Assembly: GCA_049515135.1 (NCBI GenBank)
Contig: JBEKUJ010000002.1
Coordinates: forward strand, 1 to 64,000
Source: Fen-1364 sp049515135
Lineage (GTDB): Bacteria > Spirochaetota > Spirochaetia > SZUA-6 > Fen-1364
DNA length: 64,000 nt
Direction of reading: 5' to 3'
Under the pieces are notes generated by a model. That model was not told where the DNA came from. It was given only the letters and a program-made list of their open reading frames with translations, and made no database searches. The translations under genes were made by a program, and so were the position numbers. Each line of letters begins with the position of its first letter. Positions within the stretch are counted from its first letter, which is position 1. Positions 17,065 to 26,198 of this stretch are shown piece by piece.

Positions 17065-18101
17065 TCCGTTGCCCTCCCGCTCACCTTCGCTCCGGCAAGG
17101 TCGGGAGTAATGGAGAGGAAGTTCATGGGATCCACGTAGTTCGCGCCCAGGCGGACCTCATAATGGAGGTGCGGGCCCGTTGAGAGTCCGGTGCTCCCCA
17201 TGTAGCCGATGACATCTCCGCGGTTCACATGGTTTCCCTTGCGCGTGACAACCGACGAAAGATGGAGGTACCGCGTTGTAAAGCCGTACTTGTGCTGGAT
17301 GGTGATGTAGTTTCCGGCATCTTCCGTGTAGCCGGTCTGCACCACCTGGCCGTTCGCAGTGGCTTCCACGGGAGTTCCGAGCGCCCAGGCGATGTCGACC
17401 CCGGTGTGAAGGTAGCCCAGGTGAGTAAAGGGGTGGATTGTCCAGCCGAAGCGGGTCGTGATGTTCCCCCGAACGCCCTTCAGAGGCCACATCGTCGGTG
17501 TATCGGCCAGCAACTCCTTGTATTTGCTCAGGACCTTGTTGATCTCGTCCAGAGGCTCGACGGAGTTCTCCATCAGGCTGGTCATGCTCTTCAGGTCAGC
17601 CAGCTCCTTGAGGTTTCCACCCTCGGTGTCCTCAGGGGCGAGGTACAGGGCGCTGACCCCTGCGCTCCCGGCAGGGTTGGAGTAATCCTGGCTCCCAATG
17701 GCCTTCATCACGTTGTCCATGCTGGCCTTGAAGCTCCTCCCCGCCTTTCGGATGCCGGAGATCTCGTCTTTCAGGTTCTCCATGGTCGTCTCGTTGTTCT
17801 GCAGGTCCTGCGACACCCGTGTGATCTTCTCATTGGTATACGTGAAGTTGGTTGCCAGCAGGAAGAACCCCACCAGCACGACGCTGAGGGTGACAGTGAC
17901 GAAGATGAGGGTGAAGAAGGAGATCTGGAAATTGAAGATCTTCTTCTCCGAATGGGGGATCAGCATGACCGTGAAGCGCTGCTTCCCCTTCTGCATTATG
18001 TATTTGAAAAAATTGAGGATCGAGACCCAGATCCGCCGCAACCATGACCCGAACCTGTCAGCGAACTGCTTCTCGACCTTCTTATATTGGGTAACGGGCA
18101 A
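17061..18101 (-). CDS. M23-family peptidoglycan endopeptidase
   Basis: 346 residues. It has a cytoplasmic N-terminus, one transmembrane helix (about 55-80) and a coiled-coil region with ENLKDEI. The C-terminal LytM/M23 domain carries zinc ligands in HTGVDIA (HxxxD) and GPHLHYEV (HxH). The enzyme cuts peptide cross-links of murein on the periplasmic side. It is the first gene of the minus-strand operon M23-bactofilin-yaaR-ricT, driven by the consensus promoter at 18158-18186. Confidence 0.92.
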   Translation of the reverse strand: MPVTQYKKVEKQFADRFGSWLRRIWVSILNFFKYIMQKGKQRFTVMLIPHSEKKIFNFQISFFTLIFVTVTLSVVLVGFFLLATNFTYTNEKITRVSQDLQNNETTMENLKDEISGIRKAGRSFKASMDNVMKAIGSQDYSNPAGSAGVSALYLAPEDTEGGNLKELADLKSMTSLMENSVEPLDEINKVLSKYKELLADTPTMWPLKGVRGNITTRFGWTIHPFTHLGYLHTGVDIAWALGTPVEATANGQVVQTGYTEDAGNYITIQHKYGFTTRYLHLSSVVTRKGNHVNRGDVIGYMGSTGLSTGPHLHYEVRLGANYVDPMNFLSITPDLAGAKVSGRATD

Positions 18102-18157
18102 GGCCTTTCCCTTCTTACGCTATGGTCTCTATCCGATAGTATAAGAAATTCTCGCGA

Positions 18158-18186
18158 ATACTACCATACAAGGTGCCCTTTGTCAA
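18158..18186 (-). promoter_or_regulatory. Sigma70 promoter of the M23-bactofilin-yaaR-ricT operon
   Basis: On the minus strand a perfect TTGACA (18186-18181) is followed by 17 bp and TAGTAT (18163-18158). The start codon lies about 50 nt downstream of the expected initiation site. Confidence 0.85.
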
Positions 18187-18271
18187 ACGGAAGGGCCTTC
18201 CACGCCACCTGCTGCTGCGATGGACGGCGAAACGGCATGCAAATCCGTCCGTGGGCAGGCCGAAATAATAT

Positions 18272-18300
18272 TTGACTTGCACCCGGCCTCATGATATCCT
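18272..18300 (+). promoter_or_regulatory. Sigma70 promoter of the tatD-dus operon
   Basis: TTGACT (18272-18277), 17 bp, TATCCT (18295-18300). It is arranged divergently from the M23 promoter in a 257-bp intergenic region. The tatD leader is about 50 nt and has a GGAG ribosome site. Confidence 0.7.
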
Positions 18301-18358
18301 TTAGAAAAATCGGAAGAAGAAGAACAAACTCTTTCGAAAATAACCCCAACGGAGACAT

Positions 18359-19132
18359 ATGCGCTATTTTGACACGCACGCCCACATAGGCCTCATAACC
18401 GAAGACCCTATCGACCAGCTCATCGTCGTCCAGGAGGCAAGGCAGGAAGGCGTTCAGCATCTGGTGACTGTCTCCAACAACCTGATAGATTTCGCCCAGC
18501 TCTTCGCGAACCTCAAAACGGAGGCGAACGTCTTTCATAGTATCGGCATTTCTCCCTCCTCGGTTGTGCAGCCCGGCGATGACTGGGAGGCCAAGATCCA
18601 AGAGGGAACCAAGCTGGACCGTGTCGTGGCAATCGGTGAGATCGGTCTGGACTACTACCGCAAGTTCGGTGACCGCGACTCGCAGGTGGAGCTGTTCATC
18701 CGCCAGCTGGAGCTCGCGGAGAAGCTGTCCCTCCCGGTGATCATCCACAACAGGGACGCGGGGTCGGACGTCCTGGAGATCCTGCGCGAGAGGCTGCCTC
18801 GCAGGGGCGGCATCCTGCACTGCTACTCAGAGGACTACGAGTACGCAAAGAAAGCCCTGGAGCTGAACCTCTGGATCTCGTTCGCCGGAAACGTGACCTA
18901 CCGCAACGCGCGCAACCTCCAGGACACGGCAAAGAAGATCCCCATGGACCGGATGCTCATCGAGAGCGAGGCCCCGTTCATGGTGCCTGCAATTCACCGG
19001 GGCAAAAGGAACAAGCCGTCCTACATCAATGAGACCGCGGCCTTCATCGCCGAGCTGCGCGAAGTTGCCGTGGAGGAAATCACGGAAGCCCTTTACGCAA
19101 ACAGCCTCAACTTCTTTGGCCTCCAGGACTAG
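18359..19132 (+). CDS. TatD-family metal-dependent hydrolase
   Basis: 257 residues. The metal site is visible as DTHAH at the N-terminus, Glu in AIGEIGLDYY, His in VIIHNRD and His in LHCYSED. The usual ETDAP motif is replaced by ESEAPFM, so the last metal/catalytic Asp is a Glu. TatD enzymes are 3'-5' DNA exonucleases or related phosphoesterases. The start is ATG 18359 with GGAG 4 nt upstream. The dus gene follows. Confidence 0.87.
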   Translation: MRYFDTHAHIGLITEDPIDQLIVVQEARQEGVQHLVTVSNNLIDFAQLFANLKTEANVFHSIGISPSSVVQPGDDWEAKIQEGTKLDRVVAIGEIGLDYYRKFGDRDSQVELFIRQLELAEKLSLPVIIHNRDAGSDVLEILRERLPRRGGILHCYSEDYEYAKKALELNLWISFAGNVTYRNARNLQDTAKKIPMDRMLIESEAPFMVPAIHRGKRNKPSYINETAAFIAELREVAVEEITEALYANSLNFFGLQD

Positions 19133-19148
19133 CTGCCTGTTCCATCCT

Positions 19149-20108
19149 GTGCGGGTCGGTAGCCTCGAGGTCCCGGGCAACGTCTGGCTTGCACCGATGG
19201 CCGGGTACACGGACGCCGCCTTCAGGTCCGTATGCGTGCGCTTCGGCGCCCCTCTGTGCTTCACGGAAATGGTTTCAGCGGACGCTCTTGCGCGCAACAA
19301 TGGCACAACGCTGCGTCTTCTCGCGAAGGCGCCCAACGAGGTGCTCACCGGCTTCCAGATCTTCGCATCGGAGGCAGTCACGGCGGCGGCCGCCGTCCGG
19401 CGGATAGCACTCATGGGCCCCGCCCTTATCGACCTGAACTGCGGCTGTTCCGTGCCCAAGGTTCTGAAGACCGGCTGCGGCGCCACGCTGCTGCGCAATC
19501 CGAAGCTCATCGGCTCCATCGTGTCCGCGATGCGGTCGGAAACAGACGTCCCGGTGACGGTGAAGCTCCGCTCCGGATGGGATGAAGGGACTTTGAATTA
19601 CCTGGCCTGCGCGGATGAAGCGGTTGGAGCGGGCGCTTCGCTCGTGACGCTCCACGCCCGCACAAGGACGCAGGGATTCGGAGGAAAGGCCAGACCCGAG
19701 CACATAAGGACGTTGAAGGAAAAGTGTCCGGTTCCCGTCTTCGGGTCCGGCGATCTTTTTTCAGCGCAGGCTTGCCGCGCCATGCTGGAAACAACGGGAT
19801 GCGACGGAGTCATGATCGCCCGGGGGTGCCTTGGCAATCCCTTCATCTTTCAGCAGACAGAAGCCATGCTCAGAAACCAGGGCAGACTGCCCACTGTTGA
19901 TGCTCGAAACAGGCTTTTCGCGGCCCTCGAGCACCTGAAGATGCTGAGCACCTCGGTGGGAGAAGCCAAGGCCTGTCGCGACATGCGCAAGCATTTCGTT
20001 GCCTACACCAAGGGAATAGAGTGCGGCGCGGTCATCCGGCAAAGCGTGGTGAACGCGGAGACGATTGCCGAATACCAGGACATCGTGGACAGCTACCTGA
20101 GGGCTTGA
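19149..20108 (+). CDS. tRNA-dihydrouridine synthase
   Basis: About 319 residues. The FMN barrel shows APMAGYTDAAFRS, FTEMVSADAL, a catalytic Cys in LNCGCSVPKV (usually GCP), KLRSGWDEG, and GSGDLFSAQ plus MIARGCLGNPFIF. It reduces uridine in the tRNA D-loop. The start is uncertain because no ribosome site is clear. GTG 19149 gives the expected N-terminus (RVGSLEVPGNVWLAPMAG), while a TTG at 19116 inside tatD is possible. It is co-transcribed with tatD. Confidence 0.88.
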   Translation: MRVGSLEVPGNVWLAPMAGYTDAAFRSVCVRFGAPLCFTEMVSADALARNNGTTLRLLAKAPNEVLTGFQIFASEAVTAAAAVRRIALMGPALIDLNCGCSVPKVLKTGCGATLLRNPKLIGSIVSAMRSETDVPVTVKLRSGWDEGTLNYLACADEAVGAGASLVTLHARTRTQGFGGKARPEHIRTLKEKCPVPVFGSGDLFSAQACRAMLETTGCDGVMIARGCLGNPFIFQQTEAMLRNQGRLPTVDARNRLFAALEHLKMLSTSVGEAKACRDMRKHFVAYTKGIECGAVIRQSVVNAETIAEYQDIVDSYLRA

Positions 20109-20112
20109 AGCA

Positions 20113-21456
20113 TCAGGTCTGGCCGCCGGCGGGGCCGCCGCCCCTGCGCCGCTCCTCCCACCACAGGATGCGTTTTGCGACGATCTTCTCGAAGCCGAAC
20201 TCGGACGGCGTATAGTACTTCCTCCCCTTCATTGCCGCGGGGAAATACTCCTGGCTCACGACGCGTCCTTCGTAGTCGTGCGGGTACATGTATCCGTCAC
20301 CATAGCCGGCTTTCTTCATCAGGGACGTGACCGGGTTCCTGAGGTAAAGGGGAACGGGGGCCGCGCCGTGCTCGTGGGCGTCCTCCCGCGCCTTTGCATA
20401 GGCAGCATAGATCTCATTGCTCTTGGGGGCCGTGGCAAGGTAGACGACGGTCTCTGCGAGGGCCAGGTCCCCTTCCGGCATGCCCAGGAAGTGCACTGCT
20501 TCCTGCGCCGCGTTGGCCACCAGAAGCGCCTGCGGATCGGCAAGGCCCACGTCCTCCGAGGCGACCCTCAGGAGCCTTCGGGCAATATACAGCGGATCCT
20601 CTCCCCCCTCGAGCATGCGCGCAAGCCAGTACAGGGATGCGTCGGGGTCCGAGCCCCTGATGCTCTTATGCAGCGCTGAGATGAGGTTGTAGTGACCCTC
20701 GCCGTCCCGGTCGTACTCGGGCAGTCGCCCCTCGAAGACAGCCTCCAACCGCGCCCGGGTGAGAGCTATTTCACCTGAAGAACCGCGGCCCTCCCCCGAG
20801 GCCTTCGCCGACTCCACCAGCATCTCCAGGGCGTTGAGCGCCGCCCTGCAGTCTCCCTGCGCGTACCGCGCGATGATCTCCATGACCTCAGGCTCCGCGG
20901 CGATGGTCACCCCGCCATATCCGCGCTGGGCATCCGCAAGCGCCCTGCTCATCACTTCGCGGATCTCGGCCTCGTCAAGGGTGTCGAGGATGAAAACTCG
21001 CGAGCGCGACAGGAGGGGCGACACGATGGAAAAGGAAGGGTTCATTGTCGTTGTGCCGATGAGAGTGATGACCCCCTTCTCCACATAGGGAAGAAACGCG
21101 TCCTGCTGCGCTTTGTTGAACCTGTGGATCTCATCGATGAAGACGAGGTTCTTTTCCGTGGTCTCCTTTTCCAGCCTCGCAAACAGGTCCTTGAGCTCGC
21201 GGATCCCCGACACGACCGCGGAAAAGAAGTGGAAAGAAAAGCCCAGACGTTGCGAGATGATCCGCGCCAGCGAGCTCTTCCCGCACCCCGGCGGTCCCCA
21301 GAAGATGAGAGACGGCAGATGCCCCGAATCCAGGAGGAGGCGCAGGGGCTTGTCCGGGCCCAGGATGTGGGCCTGTCCAACGAACTCCTCCAGCGTGCGC
21401 GGCCGCATGCGTTCTGCCAGGGGTTCGCGGGAAGACGGGGTTGCGTGCGAGCTCAT
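20113..21456 (-). CDS. rarA: Replication-associated recombination protein A (RarA/MgsA)
   Basis: 447 residues. The AAA+ core has RMRPRTLEEFVGQ, Walker A GPPGCGKSS, Walker B VFIDEIHRFN, sensor GTTTMNPSF and the Arg finger region LLSRSRVF. The C-terminal tetramer domain includes YWLARMLEGGEDPLYIARR. RarA acts at stalled forks. I chose ATG 21456 (MSSHATPSSREPL) and not the upstream frame extension, because family homology begins there and a promoter ends 8 nt before it. Confidence 0.93.
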   Translation of the reverse strand: MSSHATPSSREPLAERMRPRTLEEFVGQAHILGPDKPLRLLLDSGHLPSLIFWGPPGCGKSSLARIISQRLGFSFHFFSAVVSGIRELKDLFARLEKETTEKNLVFIDEIHRFNKAQQDAFLPYVEKGVITLIGTTTMNPSFSIVSPLLSRSRVFILDTLDEAEIREVMSRALADAQRGYGGVTIAAEPEVMEIIARYAQGDCRAALNALEMLVESAKASGEGRGSSGEIALTRARLEAVFEGRLPEYDRDGEGHYNLISALHKSIRGSDPDASLYWLARMLEGGEDPLYIARRLLRVASEDVGLADPQALLVANAAQEAVHFLGMPEGDLALAETVVYLATAPKSNEIYAAYAKAREDAHEHGAAPVPLYLRNPVTSLMKKAGYGDGYMYPHDYEGRVVSQEYFPAAMKGRKYYTPSEFGFEKIVAKRILWWEERRRGGGPAGGQT

Positions 21457-21464
21457 CGGGAACA

Positions 21465-21494
21465 AGCGTACCACCGTGAACTGACCGCGGTCAA
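21465..21494 (-). promoter_or_regulatory. Promoter positioned for a leaderless rarA transcript
   Basis: On the minus strand TTGACC (21494-21489), 18 bp, TACGCT (21470-21465), then 8 nt to the ATG at 21456. There is no ribosome binding site. Confidence 0.5.
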
Positions 21495-21538
21495 CGAAGC
21501 GCCCCATGGAGACGCACAATGAGAATTGCCGTCCCCTG

Positions 21539-21567
21539 TTGACTCACGGACACCCTTCTGATTTCAT
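21539..21567 (+). promoter_or_regulatory. Promoter positioned for a leaderless purF transcript
   Basis: TTGACT (21539-21544), 17 bp, TTTCAT (21562-21567), then 6 nt to the GTG start at 21574. The -10 is weak (4 of 6). No ribosome site precedes the GTG. Confidence 0.4.
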
Positions 21568-21573
21568 GTCCGG

Positions 21574-22971
21574 GTGGAAGACGGTGATTCACTCCGCCAC
21601 CACTGCGGCGTCGTGGGGATCTCCTCCCGGGAGGAGCTGAACCTTCCCGAGCAGCTCTTTTACGGCCTTTTTTCCCTGCAGCACAGGGGGCAGGAAAGCG
21701 CCGGTCTTGCCTACCACCGCCACGGGAAGATCGTCTCCTACCGCGACGTAGGGATGGTGTCGCAGGCCCTTCAGCATTATCTGAGGGAAAGTCATCCCTC
21801 ACGCGTGGGCATCGGCCACGTGCGCTATTCCACTCATGGGACGGACAAGCTGGAGAACGCGCAGCCCATCGTCGTGTCCTGCAGCAAGGGAGAGATTGCC
21901 CTGGCGCACAATGGCAACATCTCGAACTCCGACCAGCTGCAGCAGCGGCTGATCGCCGAGGGCTCGATATTCCAGAGCACCACGGACACCGAGCTTCTTC
22001 TCCATATGATTGCCCGTTCTCCCCGTGGGAGCTTTCACGAAGCACTGCTGGAATGCCTGGCGCAGATCGAGGGCGCGTACTGCTTCCTCATGATGCATGA
22101 AGACACACTCATCGCCGTGCGGGACCCGTACGGGTTTCGTCCACTGGTGATGGGGTCTCGGGAGGGGCGTGTGCTCTTTGCCTCGGAGACCTGCGCTCTG
22201 GAAATGTTCCAGGCCAAAGACATCCGCGAGGTAGCCCCCGGAGAGATCGTGACCGTGGAAGGGGACCGGATGCACACGGAGATGCTTCCCCACGCGCCGG
22301 CCCCGCGTCGGGCGCACTGCATCTTCGAGCTGATCTATTTTGCCCGCCCGGACTCCAACGTATTCGCCCATTCCGTCCACATGGTCAGAAAAAGAATGGG
22401 TGAAATCCTGGCCCGCGGGGACGACGTGAAGGCAGACATCGTCATCTCCGTGCCCGACTCCGGCAACAGCGCGGCGCTGGGGTATTCCGCCGCATCCGGC
22501 GTGCCCCTGGAGCAGGGCCTCACGCGCAACCACTACTCCGGCAGGACCTTCATCCAGCCGACCGCAGCCAGCAGAGAGTTCGGGGTTCGGATGAAGCTGC
22601 ACCCGGTGAGGGAAGCGATTGACGGAAAGCGCGTCGTCGTGGTGGATGACTCCCTGGTGCGCGGCACCACCTCCCGGCAGATCGTGAAGCTCCTGCGGGA
22701 TGCGGGCGCCAGGGAGGTGCACCTGCGTCTCTCCTCGCCTCCCATTCGCCATCCGTGTTTTTTCGGCATCGATATCCCGACGCGCGACGAGCTGATCGCC
22801 AACCGCCTGGACATGGACGGGATTGGCAGGGAGCTCGGGGCTGACTCGGTTCGCTATCTTTCCATTGAAGCCCTGCGGGAGTGCCTCCCCAACCCGGGGG
22901 ACTTCTGCTACGCGTGCTTCAGCGGCTCGTATCCCTTCACGGTGCGGGACGCCCCGGTGCGGAGAAAATGA
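21574..22971 (+). CDS. purF: Amidophosphoribosyltransferase
   Basis: 465 residues. A ten-residue propeptide precedes the nucleophile Cys11 (HHCGVVGI). The glutaminase domain includes QHRGQESAG and GHVRYSTHG. The PRTase site is VVVDDSLVRGTTSRQIV. Cysteines in RAHCIFELIYFARP, RHPCFFGID and DFCYACFSG match the iron-sulfur ligands of the Bacillus-type enzyme. It catalyses the first committed step of purine synthesis, PRPP plus glutamine to phosphoribosylamine. The start is GTG 21574. It leads the purF-M-N-D-E operon. Confidence 0.96.
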   Translation: MEDGDSLRHHCGVVGISSREELNLPEQLFYGLFSLQHRGQESAGLAYHRHGKIVSYRDVGMVSQALQHYLRESHPSRVGIGHVRYSTHGTDKLENAQPIVVSCSKGEIALAHNGNISNSDQLQQRLIAEGSIFQSTTDTELLLHMIARSPRGSFHEALLECLAQIEGAYCFLMMHEDTLIAVRDPYGFRPLVMGSREGRVLFASETCALEMFQAKDIREVAPGEIVTVEGDRMHTEMLPHAPAPRRAHCIFELIYFARPDSNVFAHSVHMVRKRMGEILARGDDVKADIVISVPDSGNSAALGYSAASGVPLEQGLTRNHYSGRTFIQPTAASREFGVRMKLHPVREAIDGKRVVVVDDSLVRGTTSRQIVKLLRDAGAREVHLRLSSPPIRHPCFFGIDIPTRDELIANRLDMDGIGRELGADSVRYLSIEALRECLPNPGDFCYACFSGSYPFTVRDAPVRRK

Positions 22972-22994
22972 CAGGGACAGGAGAGGATCGGCCC

Positions 22995-23942
22995 ATGCAC
23001 GGCTACAGCGACGCAGGCGTTGACATTAACCGTGGGGACAGGTTTGTGGAGTTCATCAGACGCATTCCCTCCCCCGCGGTGGACAAGGGAATCGGCGGGT
23101 TTTCCTCTGTTCTGCCCCTGGATTCGCTGGGGTTCCGCTCACCCGTGCTGATGACGACAACGGACGGCACCGGCACAAAGCTCCTTGTTGCGCGGAAGCT
23201 CGGCATCTACGACACCATCGGGATCGACCTTGTCGCCATGAACGTCAACGACCTCATTGTCTGCGGGGCGAAGCCGTTCGTCTTCCTGGACTACATCGCC
23301 TGCGGGAGGATCCACGAGGAGAGGATGCACGCGCTGATGCGCGGCATCGTGCGCGGGTGCGAGCTGGCCGGCTGCAGGCTCGGGGGAGGAGAGACCGCCG
23401 AGATGCCGGATGCGTATGGTCCCGACGATTTCGACCTTGCGGGCTTCGCCGTCGGCATTGCGGAGAAGGATGAGGTGCTGCCGCGCCGGGAGGAAATCCG
23501 GCGGGGAGACATCATCCTGGGGCTCCCTTCTTCCGGGATACACTCCAACGGTCTTTCCCTGGCGCGCAAGGTAATCCCGGAGACCGATCTCTCCGGATGG
23601 GAGGACCTTCTTGTCCCCACGCGGATCTATGCGCGGGAAATGGCCATTCTCACGGAAACGCACCGGGTCCTCGCAGCCGCCCACATCACGGGAGGCGGCC
23701 TGGTGGGCAACACCGCGCGCGTCCTGCCGGAAGGCCTTTTCCCGAGTTTCTTTTTCGACTGGGACGAGCCTCCGGTTTTTGCCAGGTTGCGGAATGCGGG
23801 CGTTCCCGAGGAAGAGATGCGCAGGGTGTTCAATCTTGGAATAGGCGTGGCTCTCATAGTACAGGATCATCACAGGGAAGAGCTCATGGACGCGGCCCGG
23901 CGGGAAGGATTTCAGCTGCTCGTCATCGGGACCGTGGAGTAA
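22995..23942 (+). CDS. purM: Phosphoribosylformylglycinamidine cyclo-ligase
   Basis: 315 residues. AVDKGIGGFSS, TTDGTGTKLLVA, MNVNDLIVCGAKP and GGGETAEMPD are PurM (AIR synthetase) blocks. It makes AIR from FGAM with ATP. The start is ATG 22995, 8 nt after AGGAGAGGA; an ATG at 22968 overlapping the purF stop is possible but lacks a ribosome site. The stop TAA shares its last base with the purN ATG. Confidence 0.95.
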   Translation: MHGYSDAGVDINRGDRFVEFIRRIPSPAVDKGIGGFSSVLPLDSLGFRSPVLMTTTDGTGTKLLVARKLGIYDTIGIDLVAMNVNDLIVCGAKPFVFLDYIACGRIHEERMHALMRGIVRGCELAGCRLGGGETAEMPDAYGPDDFDLAGFAVGIAEKDEVLPRREEIRRGDIILGLPSSGIHSNGLSLARKVIPETDLSGWEDLLVPTRIYAREMAILTETHRVLAAAHITGGGLVGNTARVLPEGLFPSFFFDWDEPPVFARLRNAGVPEEEMRRVFNLGIGVALIVQDHHREELMDAARREGFQLLVIGTVE

Positions 23943-24520
23943 TGGCGCGGCTCGCCGTATTTGCCTCGGGAACAGGGTCGAACTTCGTGGCCATTGCAAA
24001 GGCGGTGAAGGGGACCGGGCATTCGCTGGAGTTCCTGCTCTGCGACGTGGCCGGGGCCCCCGTTCTGGACCGGGCCAGGGAACTGGGGGTCCCGACGGTC
24101 CCTGTGAGCTATGCAGGGAAGAAAAGAGAAACCGTGGAGAAGAAAATCGTCCGTCATCTGGAAAGGCGGCAGGTGGACATCGTCGCGCTTGCAGGGTTCA
24201 TGAAGCTGCTCACCCCGCGGTTTCTGGAGGCATTCAAGGGGCCGGTCATCAACGTTCATCCCAGCCTCCTGCCAAAGTACCCCGGCATCCACGGAATCGA
24301 CCAGAGCTACGCGTCGGGCGACCGCGAGCTGGGCATCACGATCATGCGGGTGGACGCCGGCGTGGACACCGGACCCGTTGTCCTTCAGAAATCGTTCCTG
24401 CGCGAGCCGGGGGAGAGCCGTGAGAGCGTGGAGGCCCGGATCCACGACCTGGAACATGAGTGGTATCCGCACGTGCTGCTCTCAATGCTCGACACGGTAA
24501 ATGGCGGAGGCGCGCCATGA
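23942..24520 (+). CDS. purN: Phosphoribosylglycinamide formyltransferase
   Basis: 192 residues. LAVFASGTGSNF, the catalytic NVHPSLLPKYPG and ITIMRVDAGVDTGPV (with the active-site Asp) identify GART. It formylates GAR using 10-formyl-tetrahydrofolate. The ATG overlaps the purM stop by one base, and its own stop overlaps purD by ATGA. Confidence 0.95.
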   Translation: MARLAVFASGTGSNFVAIAKAVKGTGHSLEFLLCDVAGAPVLDRARELGVPTVPVSYAGKKRETVEKKIVRHLERRQVDIVALAGFMKLLTPRFLEAFKGPVINVHPSLLPKYPGIHGIDQSYASGDRELGITIMRVDAGVDTGPVVLQKSFLREPGESRESVEARIHDLEHEWYPHVLLSMLDTVNGGGAP

Positions 24521-25788
24521 GGGTCCTCGTGCTGGGATCCGGCGCCCGCGAGCACGCCATTGCCTGGAAACTGTCCCAGAGCGCCAACGTGAGCGCAGTC
24601 TTCACGGGGCCCGGCAACGCCGGCACGGCGGAGATCTCGACAAATCTGCCCGACGTGGACCCAATGAAGTTCACCTCCATCCTTTCCGCCGCGCGTCGGA
24701 ACAAGGTGGACTGCGTCTTTGTTGGACCGGAGACCCCGCTGGCCGCGGGCGTGGCGGACTTCCTTGCGCACCGCGCGGTGCCGGTCTTCGGGCCGGGAAA
24801 AAAGGCCGCGCAACTGGAGTCCAGCAAGGCGTTCTCGAAAGCGTTCCTGGTTCGCAACGGTATTCCAACCGCGCGCGCAACCGAGTTTTCAGATGCCGCT
24901 GCGCTGGAGGCGTTCCTGGGCACGAAGACGGGGCAGCGGCTCGTTGTCAAGAAAAGCGGCCTTGCCGCGGGGAAAGGGGTCCTGGAATCTGCGCGGATAG
25001 ATGAGCTTTTTTCCTTCGGCAAGTCGGCGCTGGCCGGGGACCGGGTCCTGGTGGAGGAGTTTCTCGAGGGATGGGAGCTCTCGGTATTCGGCGTCAGCGA
25101 CGGAAAAAGCCACGTCATTCTTCCGGCCTGCACCGATTTCAAGAAGGCCCATGAGGATGACACGGGCCCCAACACCGGCGGGATGGGCTCTGTGTGCCCC
25201 GTCCCGACCGCCGACGGGGCAATACTGCGCCGCATCGAACAGGAGATCGTGCAGCCTGCATATCTGGCAATGGAGCGGGAGGGGCTTTCCTATACAGGCG
25301 TCCTGTATTTCGGCCTGATGATCACGACGGCGGGACCCAGGGTCCTGGAGTTCAACGTTCGCTTCGGGGACCCTGAGACCCAAGTCCTCCTGCCCGTCCT
25401 GCCCTTCGATCTCGGAGGACTTCTGAAGGCCGTGATTGACAGGGACCTGAAGTCCTTCGCCTCGAGCGTCGAAACTGCCTCACCGGTCGGGGCTGCGCTG
25501 GGCGTTGTCGTGGCGGCGCGCGGCTATCCCGAGGCGTCGAGCCCACCGGTCCCCGTGGAGCTGCCGTGCGATGCAAAGCCCGACCACACCCACATTTTTC
25601 ACGCGTCGACCTTCCGTGAGAACGGGTCCCTGCATGTCCGCGGCGGAAGATGCTTCACCGTGGTAGGCCGGGGCAGCAACCTCAAGGAGGCGTCGGACAG
25701 GGCCTACGCGCTTGTGGAGGGAATCCGCTTCGCGGGGGGATGGTACCGGCGCGACATCGGCCGGAAGTTTCTAGGAGCAGACGCATGA
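24517..25788 (+). CDS. purD: Phosphoribosylamine-glycine ligase
   Basis: 423 residues. The ATP-grasp enzyme shows VLVLGSGAREHAIAWKL, VGPETPLAAGVADFL, LVVKKSGLAAGKGV, and FNVRFGDPETQVLLP. It makes GAR from phosphoribosylamine and glycine. The start ATG 24517 lies in the ATGA overlap with purN. The stop overlaps purE in the same way. Confidence 0.96.
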   Translation: MRVLVLGSGAREHAIAWKLSQSANVSAVFTGPGNAGTAEISTNLPDVDPMKFTSILSAARRNKVDCVFVGPETPLAAGVADFLAHRAVPVFGPGKKAAQLESSKAFSKAFLVRNGIPTARATEFSDAAALEAFLGTKTGQRLVVKKSGLAAGKGVLESARIDELFSFGKSALAGDRVLVEEFLEGWELSVFGVSDGKSHVILPACTDFKKAHEDDTGPNTGGMGSVCPVPTADGAILRRIEQEIVQPAYLAMEREGLSYTGVLYFGLMITTAGPRVLEFNVRFGDPETQVLLPVLPFDLGGLLKAVIDRDLKSFASSVETASPVGAALGVVVAARGYPEASSPPVPVELPCDAKPDHTHIFHASTFRENGSLHVRGGRCFTVVGRGSNLKEASDRAYALVEGIRFAGGWYRRDIGRKFLGADA

Positions 25789-26192
25789 AAGACGTCCTTT
25801 TCGTCATAGGCTCGCAGTCCGACGAGCCTGCCGTGAAACCTGCACTCTCCCTCCTTGAAGAAAAGTCGATGACGTACGACCTGAAGGTCCTCTCGGCGCA
25901 CAGGAACCTCGGGGAGCTTGCTGCGTTCCTCAATGCGGAAGAAAAAAACTACAAGCTTGTGATAGCCGCGGCGGGGCTGTCAGCAGCCCTCCCCGGCGTG
26001 ATCGCCTCCCTGGTGAAACTCCCGGTCATCGGTGTGCCCCTGGTTGCCGGCCCGCTATCGGGCATGGATGCGCTCTTCTCGATCCTTCAGCTCCCGCGTG
26101 GTGTTCCTGTCGCCACAATGGGGATTGGCCCGCAGGGAGCTCTCAATGCCGTGCACCTGGCTGAGAGGATCCTTGCGGTCCCGCGTGGGTGA
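25785..26192 (+). CDS. purE: PurE-like N5-CAIR mutase or AIR carboxylase (short, noncanonical)
   Basis: 135 residues, shorter than typical 160-170. IGSQSDEPAV binds phosphate, and the catalytic His is present in VLSAHR. GMDALFSILQLPRGVPVATMGIG is class-I-like. The usual AAHLPG motif reads SAALPG, so the second conserved His is Ala. The tail after residue 130 is missing. Class II PurE enzymes (as in some treponemes) also lack that His but have a different surrounding sequence. No purK is visible here. The gene overlaps purD by ATGA. Confidence 0.85.
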   Translation: MKDVLFVIGSQSDEPAVKPALSLLEEKSMTYDLKVLSAHRNLGELAAFLNAEEKNYKLVIAAAGLSAALPGVIASLVKLPVIGVPLVAGPLSGMDALFSILQLPRGVPVATMGIGPQGALNAVHLAERILAVPRG

Positions 26193-26198
26193 GCCGGG

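Noticed and set aside
20113..21519. Longer RarA N-terminus from an upstream start
   Set aside because: The extra 21 residues lack family similarity and the promoter would lie inside the coding sequence.
22881..22994. N-terminal extension of PurM into purF
   Set aside because: The extension is out of family and ATG 22995 has a good ribosome site.
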